Notes: a model not told the origin generated them from the letters alone. Shown: positions 1 through 8,838, counted from the stretch's first letter. The stretch: 64,000 bases of DNA from JAJPHF01 sp035293805 (GCA_035293805.1 DATGMD010000031.1:205411-269410); one strand, 5' to 3'. Numbers and translations are program-made.

Positions 1-31
1 CCGTTGCCTCTCCCTCCCGCTAACTCGTCGC

Positions 32-58
32 TTGCTCGACCCGCGCCCGGTGTATAGT
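32..58 (+). promoter_or_regulatory. Possible promoter of the export permease gene
   Basis: A TATAGT -10-like hexamer at 53-58 follows a TTGCTC -35-like hexamer at 32-37 with a short 15-base spacer. If used, transcription would begin near 65, which favours translation starting at the GTG at 109 rather than the GTG at 73. The short spacer makes this weak. Confidence 0.25.
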
Positions 59-108
59 GGAGCGCCGCGTCGGTGGCGGCGAGCACTTTCCGAGGTGGAC
101 GACCAGCC

Positions 109-921
109 GTGGCGACCAGCTGGCTCGATGGCGCGCGCGAGGCGCTCGGCTACCACGACCTGCTGCGCAACCTGCTTGCCCGCGACCTGAAGGTCCGCTA
201 CAAGCACTCGCTGCTCGGCTTCCTCTGGTCGCTGCTGCGCCCGGCGCTCGTCATCGCCGTGCTGGTGTTCGTCTTCGGCGTGCTGCTCGAAAGCACCATT
301 CCCCACTTCTGGCTGTTCATCGTCGTCGGGATCCTCACCTGGACGTTCGCCGCCGACGCACTCTCGGCCGCGGTGGGCAGCGTCGTGGCGAACGCCGCGC
401 TGGTCAAGCGGGTCTACTTCCCGCGCGAGCTGCTGCCCGCGGCGGCGGTGCTCGCGCACCTCGTACACTTCCTGCTCGCGCTCGCGCTCGTCGTGCCCCT
501 GATCCTGCTCGCCGGCGTCCCGCTTACGCCGCAGCTCTTGTGGCTACCGTCGCTGATCGTGTTCCAGACTGCGTTCCTGCTGGGGCTGGGCCTGCTGCTC
601 GCCGCGGCCAACGTCTTCTACCGCGACGTCGAGGCCGTGCTCGGCCCGCTGCTCTTCGCCTGGTTCTTCGCCACGCCCATCCTGTACGACCTCGACACGG
701 TGTTCAGCCGCGAGTGGGCCGGCGTGAATCTCGGGCGCCTGCTGCACATCCTGAACCCGATGGCGTCTTTCATCACCAGCTACCGCATCGTGCTCCTGGA
801 AGGGGGCGTAGCCCCGGACCCCGCGTTCATGCTGCGCACCTACGCCAGCGCGCTCGCCGTCCTGGTCGTCGGCTACGTCGTGTTCAAGCGCTGCGAGCCG
901 CGCTTCGGCGAGGAGCTGTGA
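109..921 (+). CDS. ABC-2 type export permease (polysaccharide/O-antigen class)
   Basis: This is a six-helix integral membrane permease of the ABC-2 family, the type that exports O-antigen or other lipid-linked polysaccharide with a separate ATPase. The N-terminal signature RDLKVRYKHSLLGFLWSLL, directly before the first hydrophobic segment, is typical of Wzm/TagG-like permeases, and the 270-residue length fits the family. The GTG at 109 is chosen because a GAGGTGG ribosome site lies at 92-98; a GTG at 73 is an alternative with its own GGAG. The stop overlaps the next gene by 4 bases. No cognate ATPase is in the window, so it may lie to the left. Confidence 0.85.
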   Translation: MATSWLDGAREALGYHDLLRNLLARDLKVRYKHSLLGFLWSLLRPALVIAVLVFVFGVLLESTIPHFWLFIVVGILTWTFAADALSAAVGSVVANAALVKRVYFPRELLPAAAVLAHLVHFLLALALVVPLILLAGVPLTPQLLWLPSLIVFQTAFLLGLGLLLAAANVFYRDVEAVLGPLLFAWFFATPILYDLDTVFSREWAGVNLGRLLHILNPMASFITSYRIVLLEGGVAPDPAFMLRTYASALAVLVVGYVVFKRCEPRFGEEL

Positions 922-2453
922 CGACTGCGAAGCCCGCGGCACTCGCTTCGGCGCTAGACAGTCAGCACGCGGTGCTGGCCGCGCTGACCGCCGGCGGGCT
1001 GGCGCTGCGCTTGGTGGACCTCGGGCGCGAGAGCTTCTGGCTGGACGAGGCCGGGCGCGCGGCCATCGCCGCCCTCCCCGTGGTCGCCATCCCCCATGCT
1101 GTCGGCGTCGTCGAGCTGTCGCCGCCGCTGTACCATCTGCTGCTCCACGCCTGGCTGCGCCTCGTCGGCGGCGGCGACTCCGCGCTGCGCCTGCTCTCCG
1201 CGCTCTTGGGCGCCGCCGCCATCCCGGCCACCTGCGCCCTCGGCCGCGAGCTGGTGGGGCGCCGCGCGGCGCTGGTCGCCGCGCTGCTCGCCGCTGTCGC
1301 GCCGCTCTACGTTGGCTACGCGCAGGAGGCGGCCATGTACGCGCTCTTCGCGCTGCTCGGCCTCGTCGCCGCGCTAGCCCACGTGCGCTACGTTCGCACC
1401 GGCACGACGGCCAGCCTGCTCGCCTACGCCGCCGCGATGCTGCTCGCTCTGTACACCCATTACTACGCCCTGTTCCTGCTCGTCGCCCAGAACGCCTATC
1501 TGATCTGGCTGCTCCAACACCGCGCGCTGCCGCGCGAGCGCCTGCGCCGCTGGCTGTGGGCCCAGGCGGCCCTTGCGCTCGCCTTCGCGCCGTGGCTGCC
1601 GTTCCTGGCGCAGCAGAGCGGGCTGGCGGCCTCGGTAGCCGACTGGGCCGTGCCTGACCCGCTGGCCGCGCTCGGCGGGCTCACGCTGGCTTTCAGCGTC
1701 GGGGATCAGGCCGGGCTGCCGGCGCTGCTCGCGGCCGTGCTGTTCCTGCCGGCTCTCGCCGCTGGCGGCTGGGCGCTGCGCCGGGAGCCGCAGGTGCTCG
1801 CGCTGCTCGCCTGTTACGCGCTCGTGCCGCTGGCGCTCGGCCTGCTCGCAGCGGCGCCGCTCCACGCGTTCCGCGAGCGCGGCTTCATCGCGGTCGCCTG
1901 GGTGCCCCAGCTGCTGGTGGCGGCCGGCCTGGTGGGCGGCGCGCGGGGCGGCGCGCTGCGCGCGCGGCAGGGCTGGCGCGCGGGCGCGTGGCCGCTGGCC
2001 CGCGCGCTGTACGGTGCGGCGCTGGTCGTCCTGCTGGCGCAGGGCACGGCGGCGATGCTAGCGGCGCCGAAGGAGGACTGGCGCAGCGCGGCCGGGCTGG
2101 TGGCGGCGCTCGGGCGCGAGGGCGACGTCATCCTGCTGCTGCACTATGGCGGCCAGCTCGCCCTCGATCGCTACCTGCCGCCCGGCCTGCCGCGGCGCGG
2201 CCTGCCCGCCGACTTCGACTGGCGGCGCGGTTACGCCGCGCGCTACCGACTGGAGCCGGCCGACCTGGGGGCGGTGGTCGACCCGGCCCTCGCCGGCCGC
2301 CGCCGCGTCTGGGCTATTCTGAGCCATGCCGACGGGCGCGGCGACCAGCTGCTCCTCGACTACCTCGACGCCCGCTATCCGGCCGTACTGCGCCAGGACT
2401 TCTACGGCGTCCGCCTGCGCCTGTGGGCCATCCAACCCGATCCGGTGCGCTAG
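918..2453 (+). CDS. GT39/ArnT-like membrane glycosyltransferase
   Basis: This 511-residue polytopic protein resembles the GT39/PMT superfamily, which moves sugars from a polyprenyl-phosphate donor onto acceptors outside the membrane. The early motif RESFWLDEAGRAA corresponds to the conserved acidic first loop of these enzymes, and about ten hydrophobic segments follow before a soluble C-terminal part. The GTG start overlaps the TGA of the permease gene in a GTGA junction, so the two are probably translationally coupled and cooperate in surface glycan assembly. Acceptor and donor cannot be told from sequence. Confidence 0.75.
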   Translation: MTTAKPAALASALDSQHAVLAALTAGGLALRLVDLGRESFWLDEAGRAAIAALPVVAIPHAVGVVELSPPLYHLLLHAWLRLVGGGDSALRLLSALLGAAAIPATCALGRELVGRRAALVAALLAAVAPLYVGYAQEAAMYALFALLGLVAALAHVRYVRTGTTASLLAYAAAMLLALYTHYYALFLLVAQNAYLIWLLQHRALPRERLRRWLWAQAALALAFAPWLPFLAQQSGLAASVADWAVPDPLAALGGLTLAFSVGDQAGLPALLAAVLFLPALAAGGWALRREPQVLALLACYALVPLALGLLAAAPLHAFRERGFIAVAWVPQLLVAAGLVGGARGGALRARQGWRAGAWPLARALYGAALVVLLAQGTAAMLAAPKEDWRSAAGLVAALGREGDVILLLHYGGQLALDRYLPPGLPRRGLPADFDWRRGYAARYRLEPADLGAVVDPALAGRRRVWAILSHADGRGDQLLLDYLDARYPAVLRQDFYGVRLRLWAIQPDPVR

Positions 2454-2567
2454 CCCGCGCCTCTCGGCCGACGACCGTCCCGGTCGCACCCTGCCCGACG
2501 GCCGCGCTGCAAGGCGGTCGTCCCGGCGCGCAACCGGCACCCGCGCCCCGCGACACGGCGATGAGAT

Positions 2568-2597
2568 TTGCCGGCCCGCGCCGTGGTCGGCTACTAT
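2568..2597 (+). promoter_or_regulatory. Promoter of the marR-exporter operon, with direct repeats
   Basis: TTGCCG (2568-2573) and TACTAT (2592-2597) are separated by 18 bases and sit just upstream of the MarR gene in an unusually AT-rich stretch. Two direct repeats, TTCAAAATG (2615-2623) and TTCAAGATG (2633-2641), follow; the second includes the start codon. They are placed where an autorepressor could bind. Confidence 0.4.
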
Positions 2598-2638
2598 TTA
2601 AGCAGGCGAAATCATTCAAAATGTGAGTATTTTTCAAG

Positions 2639-3130
2639 ATGGTAACAGACCCCTCGCTTGATCTCGACGTGGAGAGCGTCGTTCACGCGCTGCCCGAGAT
2701 CGCCCGGGCGGCGGCTCCGCCCCGACACACCGTCGGCCGCCGGCTCGGCGTGCCGCAGGTGCGCGCGCTTCTGCGCCTGGCCACCGCGGACTGCCTGCCG
2801 ATGGGCGAGCTGGCCCGCGGTCTGGGCGTGTCGTATCCCGCTGCCAGCCAGATCGGCGACCAGCTGGTGGAGCTAGGGCTCGCGGTGCGCGAGCGCCCGG
2901 ACTACGACCGCCGCGTGGTGCTCCTGCGCCTGACGGATGAGGCGCGCGCCATGGTGCAGCGTGTGCTGGCCCGGCGCCGCCGTCAGGTCGAAGAGGTGTT
3001 CGCGCAGCTCACGCCTGCCGAGCGCGAGGGGTTCGCCCACGGCGTGCGCCTGCTCGCGCAGGTGCTCACCCAGGATTTCACAGCCGCCCAACTGGAGCCC
3101 GTGCCCGACGAGCAGGAGGAGCCGGCGTGA
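2639..3130 (+). CDS. MarR family transcriptional regulator
   Basis: This 163-residue winged-helix protein carries a MarR DNA-binding domain at about residues 45-110. The recognition-helix region reads LGVSYPAASQIGDQLVELGL, followed by the DRR wing and the LRLT strand typical of the family. It overlaps the downstream DHA2 exporter by 4 bases (GTGA), the usual arrangement of a ligand-responsive repressor controlling its own efflux pump. Direct repeats in the short leader could be the operator. The inducing compound is unknown. The acidic C-terminal tail is not a recognised domain. Confidence 0.88.
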   Translation: MVTDPSLDLDVESVVHALPEIARAAAPPRHTVGRRLGVPQVRALLRLATADCLPMGELARGLGVSYPAASQIGDQLVELGLAVRERPDYDRRVVLLRLTDEARAMVQRVLARRRRQVEEVFAQLTPAEREGFAHGVRLLAQVLTQDFTAAQLEPVPDEQEEPA

Positions 3131-4650
3131 CCAGCGAACCGGACAGCTCGAGCCGGTACGTCTTCTTCCTGCTGTCGGCGCTGGCCGTACTCATGTCGGC
3201 CATCGACTCGACGATCGTCGCCGTGGCGCTACCGCAGCTCACCGACGCGCTGCACGCCCCGCTCACCTGGATCGGCTGGACGCTCACGGCCTACCAGCTC
3301 GTGCAGCTCGTGATGATGCCCGTGGCCGGACGCCTGAGCGACACGCTCGGGCGCAAGCGCGTGTTCCTGTTCTGCACCGGCGCCTTCACGCTCGGCTCGC
3401 TGCTCTGCGGCCTGGCGCCGTCGATCGGCCTGCTGATCGCCTTCCGTGCCTTGCAGGCGGTGGGCGGCGGCGGCCTGATGCCCTCGGCCGTCGGCATCGT
3501 CAGCGACCAGTTCGGGCGGCGCCGCGCCCAGGCCATCGGCCTGTTCACGAGCATCTTCCCGATCGGCGGCATCATCGGCCCGAACCTCGGCGGCTACATC
3601 CTGCACAACTGGAGCTGGCGCGAGCTGTTCTTCGTGAACGTCCCCCTCGGCGTGATCGTGCTCGTCGCCGTGCACTTCCTGCTGCGCCAGGACCAGCCTA
3701 CCGACGATGCGCTGCGGATCGACTTCCTCGGCATGGGCATGTTCGCGGGCGGCATCATCGCCTTGATGTACGGCATGACCCGCCTGGGCGACGACCCGAC
3801 GTTGATCAGCAACCCGCTGCTCTGGGGCCTCTTCGTAGCCAGCGCCGCGTTGTTCGGGCTGTTCCTGCGTCACATCGCGCGAGCCGCCGAGCCGCTGGTG
3901 CCCTACGATCTCGTGGCGCGCAACCCGTTCCTGGCCGCCAACCTGTACAACCTCTTCTACGGCGCCGCCGCCTTCGGCTTCTCGTCGTTCATCCCCTACT
4001 ACGCGGTCACGCGGTTCGGCATGGACACCTTCAGCAGCGGCGCGGTGCTGACCCCGCGCGCCATCGCCATGATCGTCGTCTCGGCGCTGGCCAGCATGTA
4101 CGTCATCAAGCTCGGCTATCGCTTCCCGATGATCGCCGGCGTCGGCCTCGTCTCGCTCAGCCTGCTGCTGCTCGGCCAGGGCTGGACCGAGGTGCAGCTT
4201 GGCGGCGTGACCCTGAGCGGCTTCTGGCTGCTCGGCGCCATCGTCGGCCTGAGCGGCGCTGGGATGGGGCTGGGCGCGCCCGCCTCCAGCAACGCCGGCA
4301 TCGACCTCGCCCCGAGCGAGGCGGCGGCCATCACGGGACTGCGCGGCATGTTCCGCCAGACCGGCGGCGTGATCGGCATCGCCGGCGTGGTGCTGGCGCT
4401 CTCGTACTTCTCGGATCCGGGCGAGGGCCTGACGAAGATCTACCTGGCGCTGGCCGGCGTCATGCTCATCACCGTGCCCCTGGCTTTCCTGATCCCCGAC
4501 ACCGCCTGGGAACGGCGCCACGCGCGCCGGCAGCTGCGCGGCGCGCTGCCCGCCGGCGACGAGAGCCGCGGCCCCGTACCCGCGACGGTCCGCGCCGCGT
4601 CGGCCCACCCGATCATCTCCGGCGGTGCCGACCCCGGCCTCGGCGACTGA
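3127..4650 (+). CDS. MFS transporter, DHA2 (EmrB/QacA) drug exporter family
   Basis: This 507-residue protein has the 14-helix pattern of proton-driven DHA2 multidrug exporters. The TM1 motif AIDSTIV (about residues 25-31) and the loop 2-3 motif GRLSDTLGRKRVF (about 68-80) are both intact, followed by the family motif around RALQAVGGGGLMP. It begins inside the stop codon of the MarR gene, so it is very probably repressed by that regulator and induced by a toxic substrate. The C-terminal tail after the last helix is Arg-rich and probably cytoplasmic. Confidence 0.9.
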   Translation: MTSEPDSSSRYVFFLLSALAVLMSAIDSTIVAVALPQLTDALHAPLTWIGWTLTAYQLVQLVMMPVAGRLSDTLGRKRVFLFCTGAFTLGSLLCGLAPSIGLLIAFRALQAVGGGGLMPSAVGIVSDQFGRRRAQAIGLFTSIFPIGGIIGPNLGGYILHNWSWRELFFVNVPLGVIVLVAVHFLLRQDQPTDDALRIDFLGMGMFAGGIIALMYGMTRLGDDPTLISNPLLWGLFVASAALFGLFLRHIARAAEPLVPYDLVARNPFLAANLYNLFYGAAAFGFSSFIPYYAVTRFGMDTFSSGAVLTPRAIAMIVVSALASMYVIKLGYRFPMIAGVGLVSLSLLLLGQGWTEVQLGGVTLSGFWLLGAIVGLSGAGMGLGAPASSNAGIDLAPSEAAAITGLRGMFRQTGGVIGIAGVVLALSYFSDPGEGLTKIYLALAGVMLITVPLAFLIPDTAWERRHARRQLRGALPAGDESRGPVPATVRAASAHPIISGGADPGLGD

Positions 4651-4670
4651 CCCGCCGCGCGCTGCCCGCC

Positions 4671-5141
4671 TTACCCGAGCGTCCAGGCCGGGTCATCCTC
4701 CAGGTGGAGGCTGTTCACCTGTAGCCAGTGGACGGGTAGGGCGCGGTGGCAGCCGGCCGGGTCCTCCTCGCTGCACAGCAGGGCGATGCGGTACTGGTCC
4801 CGACCGCGCTCCAGCCGCTCGATGCCGCTGAGGAACTCGGGCGACTCGGCCCGCCGCCAGTAGAGGACGTAGCCCTCGGAGTCGTAGTACTCGGCGCCCT
4901 CCGGCCGCCCACCCAACTCGCGTCCCAGGTAGACGTACTGGAACCCCGCCTTCCGCACCGCCGCTTCGAGCTCCGGCTTGTCGAACTGGGGACAGTACTT
5001 AGAGTAGGGAGCCGAGCGCACGTCGGCGAGCACGTCGATCCCGTGTTGCCGCAGCAGCGCGAGCAACATGTCGAGTGGATGGTTCGAGTGGCCGATAGAG
5101 TAGATCGGCGGCGCCTCGCCAGCGGTGCGCTGCTCGCTCAC
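4671..5141 (-). CDS. DUF488 family protein
   Basis: This is a DUF488 domain protein of about 156 residues whose biochemical role is not established. The family hallmarks are present: the N-terminal YSIGHSN motif, ADVRSAPYSK, and the C-terminal LLCSEEDPAGCHR cysteine/histidine motif. The start is placed at the GTG at 5141 because GAGGAG lies 6 bases upstream; an upstream ATG at 5183 has no comparable ribosome site. It is convergent with the exporter gene and stands alone. Confidence 0.8.
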   Translation of the reverse strand: MSEQRTAGEAPPIYSIGHSNHPLDMLLALLRQHGIDVLADVRSAPYSKYCPQFDKPELEAAVRKAGFQYVYLGRELGGRPEGAEYYDSEGYVLYWRRAESPEFLSGIERLERGRDQYRIALLCSEEDPAGCHRALPVHWLQVNSLHLEDDPAWTLG

Positions 5142-5218
5142 GACGATCTCCTCGGTAGGGCAGGGCCGACCAATGCCCACCACCCACGCCGGATGTTACG
5201 CTGCTGCGCAGCGAGCGG

Positions 5219-5830
5219 CTAGGCCAGCAGCCGGTAGGCGGTCAGGTGCAGGCCCGCGATGTCGTAGCTGCGCTCCTCGAAGCGCCAGCCGGTTTCGCCC
5301 AGGGCTGCATGGGCGGCGGGGGTCAGCAGGGTCTCCCCGGCTGCGGCCAGGTCCTCGCCCAGCTTGAACGCGAAGTTCATCTCGTCGCCGTAGAGGTGGC
5401 CATCGCCCAGGTCGAGCACGCTGCCGTAGCCGATCCCGATGGAGATGCGCGTCTCGTCGGCCGCCGGCAGCGCCTCGTTCGCGGCCGCCACGTGGCCCAT
5501 CGTCTCCGCGGCGCAGCTTACGGCCGCGGCCGCATCGGGGAAGACGGCGAAGAAATTGTCGGCCTCAGTGCAGAGCAGCCGGCCGCCGTGCTGCGCCACG
5601 ACCGGCCCGATCAGCCGCTCCAGCAGCTCCTGCCGCGCCAGGAAGGGAATGATGCCGAGCGCGTGGGTCTGGCGGGTGAAGCCGCAGGTGTCGATGACCA
5701 GCACGGCGAGCGTGGTGCAGAACTCCTGCTGGATGATGCCCACGATGCGCTCGCGCTCGTCCGGCCGCTCGTTGTAGTCGTACAGCAGGTGGCGAAAGCG
5801 CGTCGCGCGGCCCGCTGCCTGGCCCGTCAT
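5219..5830 (-). CDS. Class III nucleotidyl cyclase (adenylate/guanylate cyclase domain)
   Basis: The 203-residue protein is essentially a lone class III cyclase homology domain, predicted to make cAMP or cGMP in the cytoplasm. Both metal-binding aspartates appear present: D47 in VLVIDTCGFT and D91 in CTEADNFFAVF. The transition-state region reads YGDEMNFAFKLGE, keeping the Asn (N152) but with Lys (K156) where Arg is usual, and the Lys that selects adenine is not conserved, so nucleotide specificity and activity are uncertain. The ATG overlaps the stop of the upstream methyltransferase (ATGA), and GAGG lies 6 bases before it. Confidence 0.8.
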   Translation of the reverse strand: MTGQAAGRATRFRHLLYDYNERPDERERIVGIIQQEFCTTLAVLVIDTCGFTRQTHALGIIPFLARQELLERLIGPVVAQHGGRLLCTEADNFFAVFPDAAAAVSCAAETMGHVAAANEALPAADETRISIGIGYGSVLDLGDGHLYGDEMNFAFKLGEDLAAAGETLLTPAAHAALGETGWRFEERSYDIAGLHLTAYRLLA

Positions 5831-6714
5831 CGCGGGCCTCGGCGCACCGCCTCGCGCGCGGGCCGCGCCACCGCGAACAGATCGTTGGCGGTCAGCGCGC
5901 AGAGCGGCGTGCGCATCGCCAGCCGGACCAGGCGGCGCGCGAGCGGGCGGCGCAGCAGCGGGTAGGCGCCGCCGCGCACGTCGTCGGCGCCGAGCGCCGC
6001 GCCGTCGTCGAAGCGCGCCCGCCAAGCTGCCTGCTCGACCGTCAGGTTCTCCAGCCAGAGCCGCGCGCGGAAGCCGCAGGCGCGCAGCAGGCGCCGCAGG
6101 CCGACGATGTCCTGCTCGTTCACGTGGACCTGCCGCTCGTAGGCGGTGCGCGGGTTGGCGGGCAGCCCGGGGCGCACCAGACGCAGCAGCGGGTAACCGT
6201 AGGCGAGTGCCCAGCGGTTGGGCACCGTGTGGACGACCAGCCAGCCGTCGGGCCGCAGCACGCGGCGCACCTCCCGCAGCGCCAGCGCGAGCTGCCAGGG
6301 ATGCAGGTGCTCGACCACGTCGAGCATCAGCGCGCGGTCCACCGAGCGGTCGGGCAGCGGCAGCGCCGTCGCGTCCGCGCGCACCAGCTCGACGCGGGCG
6401 CGCACCGCGGACGGCGCGAGCGCGAGGGTGCGCGCGGTGAGCGCCAGGCAGTCGGCCGAGTAGTCGACGGCGAGCACCCGCGCGCCCCGAGCGGCGGCGT
6501 GGAAGCTCGCCTCGCCGCGGCCGCAGCCGAGGTCGAGCACGCGCACGCCGGGCCCCGGTCGCGCCAGCGCCAGCGAACGCACCAGGCGGGGCCGTAGCCC
6601 CGCCCCGCGCGTGCGCAGGAACTCGTCATAATCGCCGCCCGTGAACGCGAGCAGCAGCTCCTCAGAGTACAGCTCGGCGGGCACAGGCGCGGGGCGCCGC
6701 TGCTCTCGAATCAC
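5827..6714 (-). CDS. Class I SAM-dependent methyltransferase
   Basis: This 295-residue protein has a Rossmann methyltransferase core: motif I VLDLGCGRGEASFHAA, the acidic motif II region VLAVDYSADCL, and the post-I segments VRADATALPLPDRSVD and LMLDVVEHLHPWQL. The substrate is unknown; the fold variant resembles UbiE/COQ5-like and glycan or lipid methyltransferases. The GTG at 6714 is the only plausible start between the upstream stop and motif I and has GGAG 9 bases away. It lies between another methyltransferase and the nucleotidyl cyclase, with a 4-base overlap to the cyclase. Confidence 0.8.
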   Translation of the reverse strand: MIREQRRPAPVPAELYSEELLLAFTGGDYDEFLRTRGAGLRPRLVRSLALARPGPGVRVLDLGCGRGEASFHAAARGARVLAVDYSADCLALTARTLALAPSAVRARVELVRADATALPLPDRSVDRALMLDVVEHLHPWQLALALREVRRVLRPDGWLVVHTVPNRWALAYGYPLLRLVRPGLPANPRTAYERQVHVNEQDIVGLRRLLRACGFRARLWLENLTVEQAAWRARFDDGAALGADDVRGGAYPLLRRPLARRLVRLAMRTPLCALTANDLFAVARPAREAVRRGPR

Positions 6715-6784
6715 CTGGGCGCTCTCCGTCGCGTGCTTGGTGGCCGGTTGGCTCCTGAGGTTGTACCAGCGCGCGCTTGCCCGC

Positions 6785-7540
6785 TCAACCGCGGCGTCGC
6801 GCGACCAGCAGCAGCCCCGGCCCCCAGGGCAGACCGTCGGACAGGTGGTCGGCGGCGAACAGGGCGCCGACAGTCCGCGTGGTGGTGCCTGCCCGGCCAA
6901 GGCGGAGCGCGAACCCCGGCGCGGCGCCCCGCCGCGCGTGCCGGCCGAGCACCGGGCGCTGCACCAGCCGCTCGTACAGCAGCCCGAACGGGAATCCCCA
7001 GTGGTGCAGCCGTAGCACCTCGAAGCCGCGCGGCTCGACCAGCGCGCGCAGCTCCGCCCGCTCGTAGCGGCGCGCGTGCCCCGCCCAGCGGTCGAGCCAG
7101 CTATAGCGCGCGCGCCCGGCCGGCACCGTCGCGACGAGGACTCCCCCTGGTCGCAGCGTTCGCGCCAGCCCTGCCACCGCGGCGGCGTCGTCGGCCACGT
7201 GCTCCAGCACCTCACCGCACACCGCGCCGTCGAAGACGCGGGCCTCGAATGGGAGCGCCGCCACGTCGCCGCACACCAGCCGGATGGGCGCCTTGGGGCC
7301 AACGCGCTCGCGCAGGTAGGCAAGAAAGGCGGCCGAGTCGTCCAGCGCCGTCACCGCGTAGCCCCGCCGCGCGAGCGCCCGAGCGAGCGTGCCGCGCCCG
7401 GCCCCCGCGTCGAGCACGCGGACGGGCACGCGGCTGCCTGGCAGGCGGGGAGGCAGGTAGGCGGCCAGCAGCCGCGCCATGAGCGCCACGCGGAAATGGT
7501 GCCGCGGCCCGACCAGCTCCGGCTCGGCGCCCCAGCGCAT
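6785..7540 (-). CDS. Class I SAM-dependent methyltransferase
   Basis: This 251-residue methyltransferase carries motif I VRVLDAGAGRGTLARALA, motif II YAVTALDDSAA, and the LPFEARVFDGAVCGEVLEHV segment. The C-terminal half, with repeated aromatic and basic residues around HHWGFPFGLLYERLV, resembles methyltransferases of surface-polysaccharide clusters. It is transcribed in the same direction as the second methyltransferase, 70 bases upstream of its start. Its own ribosome site is weak. Confidence 0.78.
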   Translation of the reverse strand: MRWGAEPELVGPRHHFRVALMARLLAAYLPPRLPGSRVPVRVLDAGAGRGTLARALARRGYAVTALDDSAAFLAYLRERVGPKAPIRLVCGDVAALPFEARVFDGAVCGEVLEHVADDAAAVAGLARTLRPGGVLVATVPAGRARYSWLDRWAGHARRYERAELRALVEPRGFEVLRLHHWGFPFGLLYERLVQRPVLGRHARRGAAPGFALRLGRAGTTTRTVGALFAADHLSDGLPWGPGLLLVARRRG

Positions 7541-7673
7541 GGCGCTCGCCGCCGCGACGCCCGCGCGAGGACCGGTGCCGCCGCGCCCGTCGCGGCCAAT
7601 ACCGGCTTCCCCGCCGCGCCTATCGCTGCCGCCCGCGCCGCGGTCGCTCTCAGGGATCCTGCCCCCGTCGATG

Positions 7674-7865
7674 CTACTGGCCCCGCCGCGGCAGCTCGGC
7701 GCGCAGCCGCCGGACCTCGGCGACGAGCCGCGGGACGTCGTCGGTGTGGTAGGCGACGTACTGCCGGGCCGTCCCCGGCGTCAGCGGCGGCACCTCCTCC
7801 CGAAACGCGAGCGCTCGCTGCATCGTCTGGTCAAGGTCCCTCTCGCTCAGCGACGGGTCCTGCAT
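7674..7865 (-). CDS. Small hypothetical protein
   Basis: A 63-residue hydrophilic protein with a strong GGAGGGAG ribosome site about 7 bases before the ATG at 7865. It is rich in charged residues and ends with a probable amphipathic helix (DVPRLVAEVRRLRAEL). No family is recognised. It is transcribed toward the methyltransferase genes but is separated from them by about 130 bases. Confidence 0.6.
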   Translation of the reverse strand: MQDPSLSERDLDQTMQRALAFREEVPPLTPGTARQYVAYHTDDVPRLVAEVRRLRAELPRRGQ

Positions 7866-8025
7866 GCGTGTACTCCCTCCGGCGAGCGCCGATCCCGCGG
7901 CCAGCCCGGCCCCCTGGAGTGTAGAATCCAGGCGGTGCGGTCCGCTACCCAGGCCGCTAGCGGGGCGCGCTGATTGCTGCGTCTGTTGCTCGCCGCGACC
8001 CAACCGGTACCGGAAGGACACGCTA

Positions 8026-8838
8026 ATGGGCCTGCCGATCATCCAAGTAGACGCGTTCACGGAGCGGCCGTTCGCGGGGAACCCAGCGGCCGTGTGCGTG
8101 CTGCCGGCGGCGGCCGATGCGGTCTGGATGCAGGCCGTGGCGCGCGAGATGAACCTGTCGGAGACGGCGTTCCTCGTGCGCCGCGACGACGGCTACGACC
8201 TGCGGTGGTTCACGCCCGCCGTCGAGGTCGAGCTGTGCGGCCACGCCACGCTCGCCAGCGCCCACGTGCTGTGGGAGGAGGGCCATCTGCCCCCCGACGA
8301 GGGCGCGCACTTCTGGACGCGTAGCGGCCTGCTCACCGCCGAGCGACAAGGCGCCTGGATCGAGCTGGACTTCCCCGCCAAGCCGCAGGAGCCCGCCGAG
8401 GCGCCGCCCGGGCTGGCGGCGGCGCTGGGCGCGACGCCCCGCTACGTCGCGCGCAACGCCTTCGACTACGTCGTCGAGGTGGAGTCCGAGGCGGTCCTCC
8501 GCGCGCTCACGCCCGACTTCACCGCACTGCGGGCGATCCCCGTGCGCGGCATCAGCGTGACGAGCCGCGCCGACACGGCCGGCTACGATTTCGTCTCCCG
8601 CTTCTTCGCGCCGGCCTCGGGCATCGACGAGGATCCCGTCACCGGCTCGGCGCACTGCTGTCTGGGGCCGTTCTGGGCCGAGCGGCTGGGTCGGCGCGAG
8701 CTAACGGCCTACCAGGCGTCGGCACGCGGCGGCGTCGTGCGCGTGCGCGTGGGCGACGGCCGGGTTTATCTTGGCGGGCAGGCCGTCACCGTGCTGCGCG
8801 GCGAGCTAGCGGCCTCGGCCAGTATGCCGAGCAGTTGA
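8026..8838 (+). CDS. PhzF family isomerase
   Basis: This 270-residue protein belongs to the PhzF/YddE family of two-domain diaminopimelate-epimerase-fold isomerases, which shift double bonds or protons without a cofactor. The N-terminal DAFTERPFAGNPAAV motif, the catalytic Glu (E46) in NLSETAFL and the second-domain motif DEDPVTGSAH are intact. The ATG at 8026 has GGAAGGA 7 bases before it, so an upstream in-frame extension is not used. Its 3' end overlaps the convergent glycosyltransferase gene by 73 bases. The substrate is unknown. Confidence 0.88.
   Translation: MGLPIIQVDAFTERPFAGNPAAVCVLPAAADAVWMQAVAREMNLSETAFLVRRDDGYDLRWFTPAVEVELCGHATLASAHVLWEEGHLPPDEGAHFWTRSGLLTAERQGAWIELDFPAKPQEPAEAPPGLAAALGATPRYVARNAFDYVVEVESEAVLRALTPDFTALRAIPVRGISVTSRADTAGYDFVSRFFAPASGIDEDPVTGSAHCCLGPFWAERLGRRELTAYQASARGGVVRVRVGDGRVYLGGQAVTVLRGELAASASMPSS

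Noticed and set aside
57..917. Long open frame upstream of the GT39-like start
   Set aside because: It overlaps the clear permease gene in another frame and is Arg/Ala-rich, an artefact of high GC. The real start is the GTG at 918.
3229..4608. 459-codon open frame antisense to the DHA2 exporter
   Set aside because: Composition is typical of antisense shadow frames (Gln/His/Glu/Arg-rich) and the exporter on the other strand has clear motifs.
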